Source: Nocardioides baculatus
GTDB taxonomy: Bacteria; Actinomycetota; Actinomycetes; Propionibacteriales; Nocardioidaceae
Direction: 5' to 3'
DNA: 64,000 nucleotides
Assembly (NCBI RefSeq): GCF_016735675.1
Contig: NZ_JAERSG010000002.1
Span: forward strand, 124,001-188,000
This document shows, piece by piece, positions 49,216 through 59,227 of the stretch. The notes under the pieces were generated by a model. That model was not told the DNA's origin. It saw only the letters and a program-made list of their open reading frames with translations, and made no database searches. The stretch's first letter is position 1. Each line of letters opens with the position of its first letter. The translations under genes and the position numbers were made by a program.

Positions 49216-50229
49216 ATGGCAGTCGTGACTCACCGCCGGAGCGACGTCGACCTCGTGCGCTTCCTCGCGCTCGTGTCGATGTACGTCGCCCACGTGACGC
49301 CGGTCCAGGGGCCTGCCCACGTCTTCGAGCTGAGCGAGTACCTCACGATGCCGCTCTTCGCCCTGCTGGTCGGCGTCGGCGCTCAGCTCGGCGCCCGCAG
49401 CAGCGGCACCCGCCACTGGGTCGCGGTCGTCGTACGCGCCCTCGCCCTCATCGGCCTGGGCCTGGCGCTCGAGCGTGCCGAGGCGCAGGTCGTGATCGTG
49501 CTCGCCCACCTCGGTGTGCTGCTGCTCGTCGCGGCGGTCCTCGCGCGGCTCCCGGACCTCGTCGTCGGGGGAGTGGCGCTGGTCGCCTTCCTCGTCGGAC
49601 CGTGGCTCGTGCGCCACACCTCGATCGACCTCTTGTTCGACGACGGCTGGCTCGCCGACGCGGCGCGCTTCGCGGTGGGAGGCCCCTACCGACTCCTGCC
49701 GATGGTCCTCTACGCCGCAATCGGCATCCTCGTCGCCCGCGTCCTGCTGCGCGGCGCCGGCCGCGACGCCGTGCTCGTGCCGGCGGCCGTCGGCGGCGGG
49801 TTCCTGGTCGCCGCGGCGGCGATGCTCGCCGCGGAGCAGCGCGGCCTCGTCGACCTCGTCCCCTACTCCGGCACGTTGCAGGAGACCGTCGTCTGCGCGC
49901 TCGTCGCGACCGGTGCTGCCCTCGTCGGGATCGCCGCGGCCCGGGCCCTCGACCGCGGGGCGGCCGGTCGCCTCGTCGCCGGGCTGGCCGCCGTCGGAGC
50001 GATGACGCTGACCCTCTACACGCTCCAGGTCCTCTGGTTGGCGTACGACGTCCGGGTGCTGCACCCGGGCGCGACGGACGACTCGTGGCGCAACCTCGCC
50101 GTCCTGGTCGTCGGGTCGCTCGTCGTGACCGCGGCCTGGCACGCGGTCGTACGCCGTGGGCCGTGGCGGCGTGGCCCGCTCGAGGGTGTGGTCGACCTGG
50201 CCTCTCGCGGGCCTACGATGCGGGCATGA
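49216..50229 (+). CDS. Multi-pass membrane protein, heparan-N-acetyltransferase/acyltransferase-like
   Basis: 337 residues with about 9-10 TM helices. The start RRSDVDLVRFLALVSMYVAHVTPV resembles the R..LD..R..A...M...H pattern of DUF1624/DUF418 and OafA-like membrane acyltransferases. ATG 49216 (GTG 49225 possible); stop overlaps the permease ATG by 4 bp. Role unknown, perhaps cell-surface modification. Confidence 0.65.
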   Translation: MAVVTHRRSDVDLVRFLALVSMYVAHVTPVQGPAHVFELSEYLTMPLFALLVGVGAQLGARSSGTRHWVAVVVRALALIGLGLALERAEAQVVIVLAHLGVLLLVAAVLARLPDLVVGGVALVAFLVGPWLVRHTSIDLLFDDGWLADAARFAVGGPYRLLPMVLYAAIGILVARVLLRGAGRDAVLVPAAVGGGFLVAAAAMLAAEQRGLVDLVPYSGTLQETVVCALVATGAALVGIAAARALDRGAAGRLVAGLAAVGAMTLTLYTLQVLWLAYDVRVLHPGATDDSWRNLAVLVVGSLVVTAAWHAVVRRGPWRRGPLEGVVDLASRGPTMRA

Positions 50230-51695
50230 GCACAACGTCAGAGAGGTCGGGTCTCGAGCAGACCCGCCGCCTCGGTGTCGAGACCACCGGCATCGAGATC
50301 ATCGAGGAGTCCGAGCGCACCGCCCGGCCGCAGGACTTGTTCTGGCCGTGGTTCGCGGCCAACGTGTCGGTCTTCGGCCTGAGCTATGCCTCGTTCGTCC
50401 TCTACTTCGGCATCTCGTTCTGGCAGGGCGTGCTGGTCTCCGTGATCGGGATCGTCGTGTCGTTCCTGCTCTGCGGCATCATCGCGATCGCCGGCAAGCG
50501 CGGCTCGGCGCCGACGATGATCCTCAGCCGCGCGGCGTTCGGGGTGAGTGGGCAGAAGGTGCCAGGGGTGATCTCGTGGCTGGTCTCGATCGGCTGGGAG
50601 ACCTTCCTCGCGATCCTCGCGGTGCTCGCGACCTCGACGATCTTCACCCGCCTCGGCTGGGGCGGTGGCGACGGCACCAAGGTCGTCGCGGCGGTCGTCG
50701 TGGCTGCGCTCATCGTCTCGGCCAGTGTGGCCGGCTACCACATCATCATGCGGATGCAGTCGGTGCTGACCTGGATCACCGGCATCGTCACGGTGCTCTA
50801 CATGGTGCTGACCGTCGACGACATCAACTGGTCGGCCGTGCAGGACATCCCGGCCGGCTCGACGCAGGCCGTGATCGGCGCGCTCGTGATGGTGATGACC
50901 GGCTTCGGCCTCGGCTGGATCAACATCGCCGCCGACTGGTCGCGCTACCAGAAGCGCACCGCCTCCGGCCCCTCGATCGTGGCGTGGAACACCTTCGGCG
51001 GGGCGCTCGCCCCGGTCGTGCTCGTGCTCTTCGGCCTCGCCCTCGCCGGCTCGTCGACCGAGATCCTCGACGGCGTCGCCGGCGACCCGATCGGCACCCT
51101 CGCCACCCTGCTGCCGACCTGGTTCCTCGTGCCGTTCCTGCTGGCCGCGATCCTCTCGCTCGTCAGCGGTGCCGTCCTCGGCATCTACTCCTCGGGCCTC
51201 ACGCTGCTCTCGCTGGGCGTGAAGCTGAAGCGACCGCAGGCGGCCGCCGTCGACGGCGTCCTGCTGACGCTCGGCACGTTCTACGTCGTGTTCGTCGCGG
51301 AGGACTTCGCCGGGCCGTTCCAGAGCTTCCTGATCACCCTCGGCGTCCCGCTCGCCGCGTGGGCCGGGATCATGATGTCCGACCTCGCCCTCCGCAAGCG
51401 CGACTACGACGAGGAAGCGCTCTTCGACCCCGCGGGCCGCTACGGCTCGTTCGACTGGGCGGCCATCGGCACCATGGTCGTCGCCTCGCTCGTCGGCTGG
51501 GGACTCGTGATCAACACGTTCTCCGACGCCGCCTCGTGGAACAACTGGCAGGGCTACCTCCTCGGCCCGCTCGGCCTCGGCGGCCGTGACGGCGCGTGGG
51601 CGTTCGCCAACCTCGGCGTCCTCTTCGCCCTCCTCATCGGCCTCGTCGGCGGCTACCTGCTCCGCCGCTCGACGGTGCAGCGCCAGGAGGCCTGA
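50226..51695 (+). CDS. NCS1-family permease (cytosine/purine/allantoin type)
   Basis: 489 residues with about 12 TM helices. FWPWFAANVSVFGLSYASF is the TM1 signature of NCS1 transporters; GTGFGLGWINIAADWSRYQ-like sequence in TM6 carries substrate-side residues. Na- or H-driven uptake of nucleobases or related rings. Translationally coupled with the gene before it; three palindromes follow it. Confidence 0.88.
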   Translation: MSTTSERSGLEQTRRLGVETTGIEIIEESERTARPQDLFWPWFAANVSVFGLSYASFVLYFGISFWQGVLVSVIGIVVSFLLCGIIAIAGKRGSAPTMILSRAAFGVSGQKVPGVISWLVSIGWETFLAILAVLATSTIFTRLGWGGGDGTKVVAAVVVAALIVSASVAGYHIIMRMQSVLTWITGIVTVLYMVLTVDDINWSAVQDIPAGSTQAVIGALVMVMTGFGLGWINIAADWSRYQKRTASGPSIVAWNTFGGALAPVVLVLFGLALAGSSTEILDGVAGDPIGTLATLLPTWFLVPFLLAAILSLVSGAVLGIYSSGLTLLSLGVKLKRPQAAAVDGVLLTLGTFYVVFVAEDFAGPFQSFLITLGVPLAAWAGIMMSDLALRKRDYDEEALFDPAGRYGSFDWAAIGTMVVASLVGWGLVINTFSDAASWNNWQGYLLGPLGLGGRDGAWAFANLGVLFALLIGLVGGYLLRRSTVQRQEA

Positions 51696-51715
51696 CCGCC
51701 CCCACCGGCCCGCAC

Positions 51716-51854
51716 TGCACCGTGAGTCTCTGGAAGACTCACGGTGCACCTGGCCCAAGGACGTGGCCGCGCTGGACGTTGAGTCTCTGGGAGACTCACG
51801 GTCCAGTGCGACAGCAACCCGCCCGCGCTGCACGTTGAGTCTCTAGGAGACTCA
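51716..51854. repeat. Intergenic triplet of palindromes (period 56-57 bp)
   Basis: Copies at 51723-51741, 51780-51798 and 51836-51854. The first extends to a 33-bp palindrome (51716-51748, arms TGCACCGTGAGTC/GACTCACGGTGCA). The second has CTGGAC...GTCCAG flanks. They fill the 210-bp gap between the permease and the DsbA-like gene. Confidence 0.88.
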
Positions 51855-51905
51855 CCGCCCAGCGGACGCGGGAACACGCAGGTCAGGATCGGTGTTGGGC
51901 AGGTC

Positions 51906-52613
51906 GTGAAGATCGAGATCTGGTCCGACGTCGTCTGCCCCTGGTGCTACATCGGCAAGCGCCGCATCGAGAACGCGCTGGCCGAGTTCGGCCACGCCGA
52001 CGAGGTGGAGGTGCACTGGCGCTCCTACGAGCTCGACCCGGGTGCGCCCACCGAGCCGACGCAGAGCACGTCGGTGATGCTGGCCCGCAAGTACGGCCAG
52101 TCGCCCGAGGGCGCGAAGCAGATGCAGGACCGCGTGGAGGCCGTCGCCGCGGAGGAGGGACTGATCTACCGCCTCTCCGAGACGCTCCACCTCAACACCG
52201 TGGACGCGCACCGGCTGATCCACCTCGCCCACGCTGAGGGCGGCAACGACCTCCAGGGGCGGGTCAAGGAGGCGCTGCTCGAGGCCTACTTCACCCAGGC
52301 CCGCAACGTCGCCGACCCTGCCGTGCTGCGCGAGGTCGCAGTTGCTGCCGACCTCGACGGCGCACGCGTCGACGAGGTCCTCGCGTCCCGCGAGTTCGAG
52401 GCCGAGGTGCGCGCCGACGTCGAGCAGGCGCAGGCCTACGGCGCCACCGGTGTCCCGTTCTTCGTGATCGACCAGAAGTACGGCGTCTCGGGCGCGCAGC
52501 CCACCGAGGTCTTCACGCAGGTCCTCGAACAGGCGTGGTCGGAGTCGCACCCCACCCTGCAGACGGTCGGTGCCGACGGCGAGGCGTGCGGACCCGACGG
52601 CTGCGCGATCTAG
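51906..52613 (+). CDS. DsbA-family oxidoreductase (FrnE-like)
   Basis: 235 residues, GTG start, no signal peptide, so cytoplasmic. Redox motif C11-P-W-C14 (SDVVCPWCYIGKRRIENAL), inserted helical domain, and cis-Pro region GVPFFVIDQKYGVSGAQP. Matches the FrnE group, linked in other bacteria to polyketide formation or oxidative stress. CG.DGC near the C-terminus gives extra cysteines, as in FrnE of Deinococcus. Confidence 0.9.
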   Translation: MKIEIWSDVVCPWCYIGKRRIENALAEFGHADEVEVHWRSYELDPGAPTEPTQSTSVMLARKYGQSPEGAKQMQDRVEAVAAEEGLIYRLSETLHLNTVDAHRLIHLAHAEGGNDLQGRVKEALLEAYFTQARNVADPAVLREVAVAADLDGARVDEVLASREFEAEVRADVEQAQAYGATGVPFFVIDQKYGVSGAQPTEVFTQVLEQAWSESHPTLQTVGADGEACGPDGCAI

Positions 52614-52641
52614 CCTCCAGCCCGTCGTCAGTCGGCCCTGG

Positions 52642-53217
52642 CTAGCCCTGCGCCTTCACTCCCTGCGCCGCCTTCGCGGCTGATGTCTCGACCCGCGTCG
52701 CGCGGGTCTCGGGACGCTTCGCCAGCACGATCCAGGTCAGGATCATCTTCTGCGCCGACGGCGACCACGACTCCCAGTGCTCGCGCGCGCCCGGGTGGCG
52801 GTCGAAGGCGGCGGCGAGGTCGGCGGGCACGACGAGGTCCTCGACCTCGTCCATCAGCGTCCACATGCCCGTCCTCTTCGCCTCGGCGATCGCTGCCGCA
52901 CCGGCGGGTTCCATCAGCCCGGCCTCCTCGAGCCGGGCGACCCGTCCCTTGTTGATCCGGGTCCACATGCTGCCGGCGCGACGGGGCGCGAACCACTGCA
53001 TCGACCGCAGGTCGTCGACCGGCTTCACCGTCGAGTCGACCCAGCCGAAGCGCAGCCCCTCGATCACCGCCTCCTCGTAGGAGAACGGTCGCTCGGCCGC
53101 CTTCCGCGGCGAGACGAGCCAGACACCGGTCGGCTGCCCGTGGTGCTCGCGCAGCCAGTCGCTCCACTCCGCGACCGAGCCCGGCTCGAGCCGCTCCGCC
53201 TCGTCCATCGCACCCAT
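52642..53217 (-). CDS. YdeI/OmdA-family protein
   Basis: 191 residues. WLREHHGQPTGVWLVSPRK, EEAVIEGLRFGWVDSTVKPVDD, and RRAGSMWTRINKGRVARLEEAGLM are features of the bacteriocin-protection/YdeI group. Start ATG 53215-53217 (MGAMDEAE); 53206-53208 is an alternative. Convergent with the DsbA-like gene and divergent from serA. Function in Actinobacteria unclear. Confidence 0.8.
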   Translation of the reverse strand: MGAMDEAERLEPGSVAEWSDWLREHHGQPTGVWLVSPRKAAERPFSYEEAVIEGLRFGWVDSTVKPVDDLRSMQWFAPRRAGSMWTRINKGRVARLEEAGLMEPAGAAAIAEAKRTGMWTLMDEVEDLVVPADLAAAFDRHPGAREHWESWSPSAQKMILTWIVLAKRPETRATRVETSAAKAAQGVKAQG

Positions 53218-53353
53218 CCGCTCATCGTAGGAGCGGACACCGACAGCGAGGGATGGGACGGGTTCGGGGTGCCACGACCACGCGGGTAGGGTGGGCGGAG
53301 CACAGCGTCGTGCAGTCCCGGACCACCCTCCGAACATCCAGAGGACCCTCGCT

Positions 53354-54958
53354 GTGAACGCAACCGCAACGCCCAGCAAGCCCGTCGTGCTCATCGCCGA
53401 GGAGCTGAGCCCCGCCACCATCGAGGCGCTCGGCCCCGACTTCGAGATCCGCCACTGCGACGGAGCCGACCGCGCCGTGCTGCTCCCCGCGATCGCCGAC
53501 GTGGACGCGATCCTGGTCCGCTCCGCGACCAAGGTGGACGCCGAGGCGCTGGCCGCCGCGCAGCGGCTCAAGGTCGTCGCCCGCGCCGGTGTCGGCCTCG
53601 ACAACGTCGACGTGAAGGCCGCGACCCAGGCCGGCGTGATGGTCGTCAACGCGCCGACCTCCAACATCGTCAGCGCCGCCGAGCTCGCCGTCGCCCTCAT
53701 GCTGGCCGCCGCCCGCCACATCAGCCCGGCCCACGCGGCGCTGCGCAACGGTGAGTGGAAGCGCTCGAAGTACACCGGCATCGAGCTCTACGAGAAGACC
53801 GTCGGCATCGTCGGCCTCGGCCGCATCGGCGTCCTCGTCGCACAGCGCCTGAGCGCGTTCGGCATGAAGGTCATCGCGTACGACCCCTACGTCCAGGCCG
53901 GCCGTGCCGCGCAGATGGGCGTACGCCTGGTCGACCTCGACACGCTCCTCGCCGAGTCCGACTTCATGAGCGTCCACCTGCCCAAGACCCCCGAGACCGT
54001 GGGCCTGATCGGTGCCGACCAGCTCGCCGCCGCCAAGCAGAGCTTGGTCCTCGTCAACGCCGCCCGCGGCGGGATCGTCGACGAGGCCGCCCTCTTCGAC
54101 GCCCTGAAGACCGGGCAGATCGCGGCAGCCGGACTCGACGTCTTCGCCAGCGAGCCCTGCACCGACAGCCCGCTCTTCGAGCTCGACAACGTCGTCGCGA
54201 CGCCCCACCTCGGCGCGTCCACCGACGAGGCGCAGGAGAAGGCCGGCATCGCCGTCGCCCGCTCGGTGCGGCTCGCGCTCAGCGGCGAGCTCGTGCCCGA
54301 CGCGGTCAACGTCCAGGGCGGCGTCATCGCCGAGGACGTACGACCCGGCATTCCGCTCACCGAGAAGCTCGGTCGCGTCTTCACCGCGCTCGCCGGCGAG
54401 GTCGCCCAGCAGCTCGACGTGGAGGTGCGGGGCGAGATCACGGAGTACGACGTCAAGGTCCTCGAGCTGGCCGCGCTCAAGGGCGTCTTCGCCGACGTGG
54501 TCGAGGAGCAGGTGTCCTACGTCAACGCGCCGCTGCTCGCGGCCGAGCGCGGCACCGAGGTGCGCCTGGTCACCGAGCCCGAGAGCCCCGACCACCGCAA
54601 CCTGATCACCTTGCGCGGCACCCTCGCCGACGGCACCCAGGTCTCGGTCAGCGGCACGCTCGTCGGTCTCGCGCAGAAGGAGCGGCTCGTCGAGGTCAAC
54701 GGCTTCGACGTGGACCTCGAGCCCACCACGCACCTCGCGTTCCTCACCTACGAGGACCGCCCGGGCATGGTCGGGACGGTCGGCGGGATCCTCGGCGACG
54801 CGCAGGTCAACATCGCCGGCATGCAGGTCTCCCGCCACGACAAGGGCGGTGCCGCACTCGTCGCGCTGAGCGTCGACTCGGCCATCCCGGCCGACACGCT
54901 GACGCAGATCGAGGCCGCCATCCAGGCCGTGTCGGTGCGGGCGGTCGACCTCTCCTGA
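53354..54958 (+). CDS. serA: D-3-phosphoglycerate dehydrogenase
   Basis: 534 residues, the long type with an intervening domain and a C-terminal ACT domain (FLTYEDRPGMVGTVGGILGDAQVNIAGMQVSR). NAD site VGIVGLGRIGVLVAQRL; catalytic Arg and Glu regions NAARGGIVDEAAL; His in TPHLGAST. First step of serine synthesis, feedback-controlled by serine via ACT. GTG 53354 after CCAGAGGACC. Confidence 0.97.
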   Translation: MNATATPSKPVVLIAEELSPATIEALGPDFEIRHCDGADRAVLLPAIADVDAILVRSATKVDAEALAAAQRLKVVARAGVGLDNVDVKAATQAGVMVVNAPTSNIVSAAELAVALMLAAARHISPAHAALRNGEWKRSKYTGIELYEKTVGIVGLGRIGVLVAQRLSAFGMKVIAYDPYVQAGRAAQMGVRLVDLDTLLAESDFMSVHLPKTPETVGLIGADQLAAAKQSLVLVNAARGGIVDEAALFDALKTGQIAAAGLDVFASEPCTDSPLFELDNVVATPHLGASTDEAQEKAGIAVARSVRLALSGELVPDAVNVQGGVIAEDVRPGIPLTEKLGRVFTALAGEVAQQLDVEVRGEITEYDVKVLELAALKGVFADVVEEQVSYVNAPLLAAERGTEVRLVTEPESPDHRNLITLRGTLADGTQVSVSGTLVGLAQKERLVEVNGFDVDLEPTTHLAFLTYEDRPGMVGTVGGILGDAQVNIAGMQVSRHDKGGAALVALSVDSAIPADTLTQIEAAIQAVSVRAVDLS

Positions 54959-55160
54959 TCCCTCACCCGCGGGGCGGTGTCAAGGTCACGGTTCGGTAAC
55001 GACCGGGCAAAAACCCGACGCTGGTCTTCCTTGTGACCCGGTTCACGACGCACGGTACGGGTCGGATCTCCGCATCGGGCGGGGATCGTCAGATCAGGGA
55101 TGTCTCGGGCGACGATCTCGACCTTGGGGCCTCCCTGCCTGCATGGAGGGACACACCCCG

Positions 55161-57674
55161 TTGAGACACCTCTCACGTCACAGCAAGAGGGCCGCGGCAG
55201 CCGTCGCGTCGGCCGGCCTCGTCGCCGCCGGGCTGCTGGTCAGCTCGCCCACCAGCGCCAACCCGGGGGTCAGTGCCCCTGAGGAGGCACCGTCGGCCGA
55301 CCGCCCGCAGGGCGGCCACGAGCCGAAGCACCCGCTCGCCATCAAGGCGAAGCGCGACGCGCAGAAGCAGGCAGCCCTCGAGCGCAAGGCCGAGGGCAAG
55401 GTGCCCTTCAAGGCCGCGGGCAAGGGCGCCAACCAGGAGGTGCCCCTCGAGCTCGAGGGCACCGACAAGATCTTCGTGGTGCTCGCCGAGTTCGGCAACC
55501 AGCGCTACGAGACGGCGACCGACAAGCGCTTCGTCGACCCGCCCAACAACGGGTTCAACCTGCCGGCGCCGCAGCCGCAGAAGTTCGACGGCCCCCTGCA
55601 CAACGAGATCCCGGCGCCCGACCGCGCCGTCGACAACTCGACGATCTGGCAGGACGACTTCGACCGCGAGCACTACGAGGACATGTACTTCAACCGCATG
55701 AAGGAGTACTACGAGACCCAGTCCTCGGGTCGCTACTCCATCGACGGTGACGTCACCGAGTGGGTCAAGGTGCCCTACAACCAGGCGCTCTACGGCCGCG
55801 GCTTCTGCGGCACCCCTCCCGGTGCCGCCGTGACCACCTGCGCCTCGACCAAGGCCCTCGTGCGTGACGCGATGGCCGTGTGGGTCGACAACCAGCTCAA
55901 GGCGGGCCAGACGATGGCCCAGATCACGGACTACCTCAAGACGTTCGACATCCAGGACCGCTACGACGTCGACGGTGACGGCAACTTCGAGGAGCCCGAC
56001 GGCTTCATCGACCACTTCCAGATCGTCCACGCGGGCGGCGACGAGGCGGCCGGCGACCCGATCTACGGCTCCGACGCCATCTGGAGCCACCGCTGGTACT
56101 CCAACCTGCAGTCGGGCGGCCCCGGCGGCCTGACCGGCGTCAACATCGGCTCCAACGGTGGCGCGTACGGCCTGGGAGCCGACGCGGCCAACCCGGTCCC
56201 GAACAACCCGACCGGCGTCTGGGTGGGTGACTACACGATCCAGCCCGAGAACGGCGGCCTCGGCGTGTTCGCGCACGAGTTCGGCCACGACCTCGGTCTG
56301 CCCGACCTCTACGACACCTCCGGCAACACCGGTGGCGCGGAGAACAACACCGCGTTCTGGACCCTGATGTCGTCCGGCGCCAACATCGGCGACGGTGGCG
56401 ACACCATCGGCGACGCCCCGACCGACATGGGTGCCTGGGAGCTCTTCCAGCTCGGCTGGCTCGACGCCCAGGGCGACCAGGGCCCCTTCTACCAGGTCGT
56501 CCGGCCCGGCGAGAAGGCCACGGTCCGCCTCGGCAAGAACGTCCCAGCGACCAACCGCGCGAAGCAGGCGATCATCGCCACGCTCCCCGACAAGGAGGTC
56601 CCGCTCGAGCTGGGGGCCCCGGCCGCGGATGGCGGGACGAGGTACTACTGGTCGACCCAGGGTGACGACCTCAACACCACGATGACCAAGACGGGCGTCA
56701 GCGGCTCCAACCTGACGGCCACGGTCAACTACGACATCGAGGAGGACTGGGACTACGCGTTCCTCGAGGCCTCCACCGATGGCGGTACGACGTGGGCGCC
56801 GGTCGCGACGAACCTCTCCGACACCTCCGGTGACCAGAGCGGGTTCAACTCCAGCAAGACCGGCATCACGGGTACCAAGACCGCGTGGACCGGCCTCACG
56901 GCCACGCTCCCGGCCGGCACCAACGCGATCCGGTTCCGCTACCAGACCGACGGTGCCTTCGCCCTGAGCGGCTTCAAGGTCGACAACATCGCGATCGACG
57001 GCACCGTGGTCGGCGACGCGGAGACCGACGCGGGCTGGACCTACGACGGGTTCCGCACCACGACGGGTTCCGAGATCGAGACGTACTTCAACGCCTACAT
57101 CGCGGAGAACCGTCAGTACGACGGCTACGACACCTCGCTGGCGTCGGCGTACAACTTCTCGTACCCGTTCACCAAGCCGGACTGGGTGGAGCACTACCCC
57201 TACCAGGACGGCATGCTGATCAACTACTGGGACTCCTCGGAGGCCGACAACAACGTCGGTGACCACCCCGGCTCGGGCCTGGTCCTCCCGGTGGACGCCA
57301 ACCCGCAGTTCAGCCACTGGCCGGACAACACCCTGATGCGCCCGCGGATCCTGTCCTACGACTCGACGTTCTCGCTCGAGCGGACCGACAAGATCACGCT
57401 GCACCGCGAGGTGGACACCAACGGCGACGGCAAGATCACCGGCGCGGAGCTGCAGACGGCCAGCATCGCGAGCAGGCCGGCCAACCCGCTGTTCGACGAC
57501 ACCAGGACCTACTGGTACGGCTCGGACGAGCACGGGGCGACCGGCAAGCACCCGGGCCGCTACCAGCCCGGCTGGTACAGCGTGGACGTGCCGAAGACGG
57601 GCACCACGCTGCAGGTGACCGCCGACACCGGTGACGCGCTGGTCGTCAAGGTGGGGCCGAAGAAGAAGAGGTAG
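55161..57674 (+). CDS. Secreted M6-family metalloprotease (immune inhibitor A-like)
   Basis: About 837 residues. Signal peptide 1-35 (...LLVSSPTSANPG), propeptide rich in Lys/Ala, then catalytic M6 domain with HEFGHDLGLPD near residue 372 (HExxHxxGxxD). A beta-sandwich MAM/C-lectin-like part (ATVNYDIEEDWDYAFLEASTDGGTTW) and a C-terminal region with an EF-hand-like DTNGDGKITGAEL (about 750) follow. I prefer TTG 55161, which follows GGAGGG by 10 bases; ATG 55143 lies six codons upstream and lacks such a site. Degrades proteins outside the cell. Confidence 0.85.
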   Translation: MRHLSRHSKRAAAAVASAGLVAAGLLVSSPTSANPGVSAPEEAPSADRPQGGHEPKHPLAIKAKRDAQKQAALERKAEGKVPFKAAGKGANQEVPLELEGTDKIFVVLAEFGNQRYETATDKRFVDPPNNGFNLPAPQPQKFDGPLHNEIPAPDRAVDNSTIWQDDFDREHYEDMYFNRMKEYYETQSSGRYSIDGDVTEWVKVPYNQALYGRGFCGTPPGAAVTTCASTKALVRDAMAVWVDNQLKAGQTMAQITDYLKTFDIQDRYDVDGDGNFEEPDGFIDHFQIVHAGGDEAAGDPIYGSDAIWSHRWYSNLQSGGPGGLTGVNIGSNGGAYGLGADAANPVPNNPTGVWVGDYTIQPENGGLGVFAHEFGHDLGLPDLYDTSGNTGGAENNTAFWTLMSSGANIGDGGDTIGDAPTDMGAWELFQLGWLDAQGDQGPFYQVVRPGEKATVRLGKNVPATNRAKQAIIATLPDKEVPLELGAPAADGGTRYYWSTQGDDLNTTMTKTGVSGSNLTATVNYDIEEDWDYAFLEASTDGGTTWAPVATNLSDTSGDQSGFNSSKTGITGTKTAWTGLTATLPAGTNAIRFRYQTDGAFALSGFKVDNIAIDGTVVGDAETDAGWTYDGFRTTTGSEIETYFNAYIAENRQYDGYDTSLASAYNFSYPFTKPDWVEHYPYQDGMLINYWDSSEADNNVGDHPGSGLVLPVDANPQFSHWPDNTLMRPRILSYDSTFSLERTDKITLHREVDTNGDGKITGAELQTASIASRPANPLFDDTRTYWYGSDEHGATGKHPGRYQPGWYSVDVPKTGTTLQVTADTGDALVVKVGPKKKR

Positions 57675-57705
57675 TACGACGTACGACCGGTCGCCCGGTG
57701 GACGA

Positions 57706-59166
57706 CTAGGCGACCATCACCCGGCCGGCCGCGCTCTGCGTGGCCGGCCGCGGTGCGTCGTGGGAACGACCGCTGACGTGGTCCCACGCGGCGGCGAGTC
57801 GGCGTACGGCCTCGGTGAGGTCGTCGGGCGACGCGGTCCACGGGATCCGGACGAAGCGGTCGAGACCCCCTTCGACGGCGAACACCGGGCCGGGGGCGAC
57901 CACGACGCCGCGGCGCTCGGCCTCCACGGTCGTCGCGGTGCCGAGCGCCTCGGGCAGCTCGCACCAGAGCGCGAGCCCGCCGTCGGGCACCCGGAACCGC
58001 CACTCCGGCAGGTGCTCGCCGACGGCGGCGACGAGGGCGTCGCGGCCGGCGACGAGCCGCTCGCGGTGCACCGGCAGCACCTCGTCGGCGCGGTCCATCA
58101 GGTCGGCCAGCACGAGCTGCTCGAAGACCGGCGCGCCGAGGTCGAGGCCGATGCGGGCATGGATCAGCCTGTCCATCTGCTCCAGGGGAGCGCGCACCCA
58201 GCCCAGGCGCAGCCCGCCCCAGTAGGACTTGCTCGCGCTGCCGATCGTGATCGCGTCGCGGGCGTACGCCGCCAGCGGGCGGGGCATCGCCGCGGCGAGG
58301 CCGGGCCGCAGGGCCAGCGCCTGGTGCGCCTCGTCGGCCACGACGACCGTGCGGGTGCGGGCCAGCGCCGCCGCCAGCTCCTCGCGCTGCTCGTCGGACA
58401 TCAGGTGCCCGGTCGGGTTCTGGAAGTCGGGGATCAGGTAGGCGAGCCGCGGCGAGGTCTGGCGCAGGGTCGCGGCCAGTGCGTCGAGGTCCCATCCGTC
58501 GGGGTCGACCGCTGCCGGGACCAGCCGCGCGCCTGCGTGGCGCACGGCCTGGGTGGCGTTGGGGTAGGTCGGCGACTCGACCACGACCCGGTCGCCCGGG
58601 GCGGTGAAGGCCTGCGCGACGACCGACGCCGCGGCGAGCGCGCCGGCGGTCACCATGACCTGCTCGGGGACGGTCGGCAGCCCTCGTGCCTCGTAGGCCG
58701 CCGCGATCCGCGCCTGGAGCGCGGGGACGCCGAGCGGGAAGTAGCCGGGACCGCTCAGGTAGGCCGGCAACTCCTCGGTGGCGCGCTGGTAGGCCTCCAC
58801 CAGTCCCGGCGGTGCGGAGTGCGCGGCGCAGGTGAGGTCGATGACGTCCTCGCCGCCGGTGCCCGGCATGAGCGCGCGGTCGTGGGCACGCCGCTCGCCA
58901 CCGGGCACCCTCGTGAACGTGCCCGACCCGCGGCGCGCCTCGGCGTACCCGCTCTCGCGGAGCACCTCGTAGGCGCGCGTCACGGTGGTGCGGGAGACGT
59001 CGAGGGTCGTGGTGAGCTCGCGCTCGCTGGGCAGGCGTACGCCGATCCCGATCCGGCCGTCGCCGATGAGCACCCGCAGGCTCTCGGCGAGGCCGAGGTA
59101 GGCGGGGGAGCGAGGGAAGTCTCCGACCAGAGTGGCTACGCGGTGGGCGCTGACGAGGCGGCTCAT
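57706..59166 (-). CDS. MocR-family regulator (GntR HTH fused to aminotransferase fold), YczR-like
   Basis: 486 residues. GntR-type winged HTH (about 20-85, RLPSERELTTTLDVSRTTVTRAYEVL) then a fold-type I PLP domain with lysine K313 in GSASKSYWGGLRLG. Such MocR proteins sense PLP or amino compounds. It is divergent from a YczE-like membrane protein, the YczR/YczE pair known from Bacillus and Actinobacteria. ATG 59164-59166. Confidence 0.9.
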   Translation of the reverse strand: MSRLVSAHRVATLVGDFPRSPAYLGLAESLRVLIGDGRIGIGVRLPSERELTTTLDVSRTTVTRAYEVLRESGYAEARRGSGTFTRVPGGERRAHDRALMPGTGGEDVIDLTCAAHSAPPGLVEAYQRATEELPAYLSGPGYFPLGVPALQARIAAAYEARGLPTVPEQVMVTAGALAAASVVAQAFTAPGDRVVVESPTYPNATQAVRHAGARLVPAAVDPDGWDLDALAATLRQTSPRLAYLIPDFQNPTGHLMSDEQREELAAALARTRTVVVADEAHQALALRPGLAAAMPRPLAAYARDAITIGSASKSYWGGLRLGWVRAPLEQMDRLIHARIGLDLGAPVFEQLVLADLMDRADEVLPVHRERLVAGRDALVAAVGEHLPEWRFRVPDGGLALWCELPEALGTATTVEAERRGVVVAPGPVFAVEGGLDRFVRIPWTASPDDLTEAVRRLAAAWDHVSGRSHDAPRPATQSAAGRVMVA

Positions 59167-59183
59167 GCAGGCCACTGTTCCAC

Positions 59184-59210
59184 GATTGGCTATGTCGGAC
59201 AAGGCCAATC
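59184..59210. promoter_or_regulatory. Putative MocR operator between yczR-like and yczE-like genes
   Basis: GATTGGC (59184-59190) and GCCAATC (59204-59210), perfect 7-bp arms 13 bases apart, with TATGTC in between as a possible -10. Similar ATTGGC-type boxes are linked to YczR regulators in the literature as I recall. Confidence 0.65.
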
Positions 59211-59227
59211 GGCGCCACGATGGACCC

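Noticed and set aside
51716-51854. Palindromes as ordinary rho-independent terminators
   Set aside because: No T-tracts, three in a row, and the same unit occurs inside coding frames; a terminator role alone does not explain it.
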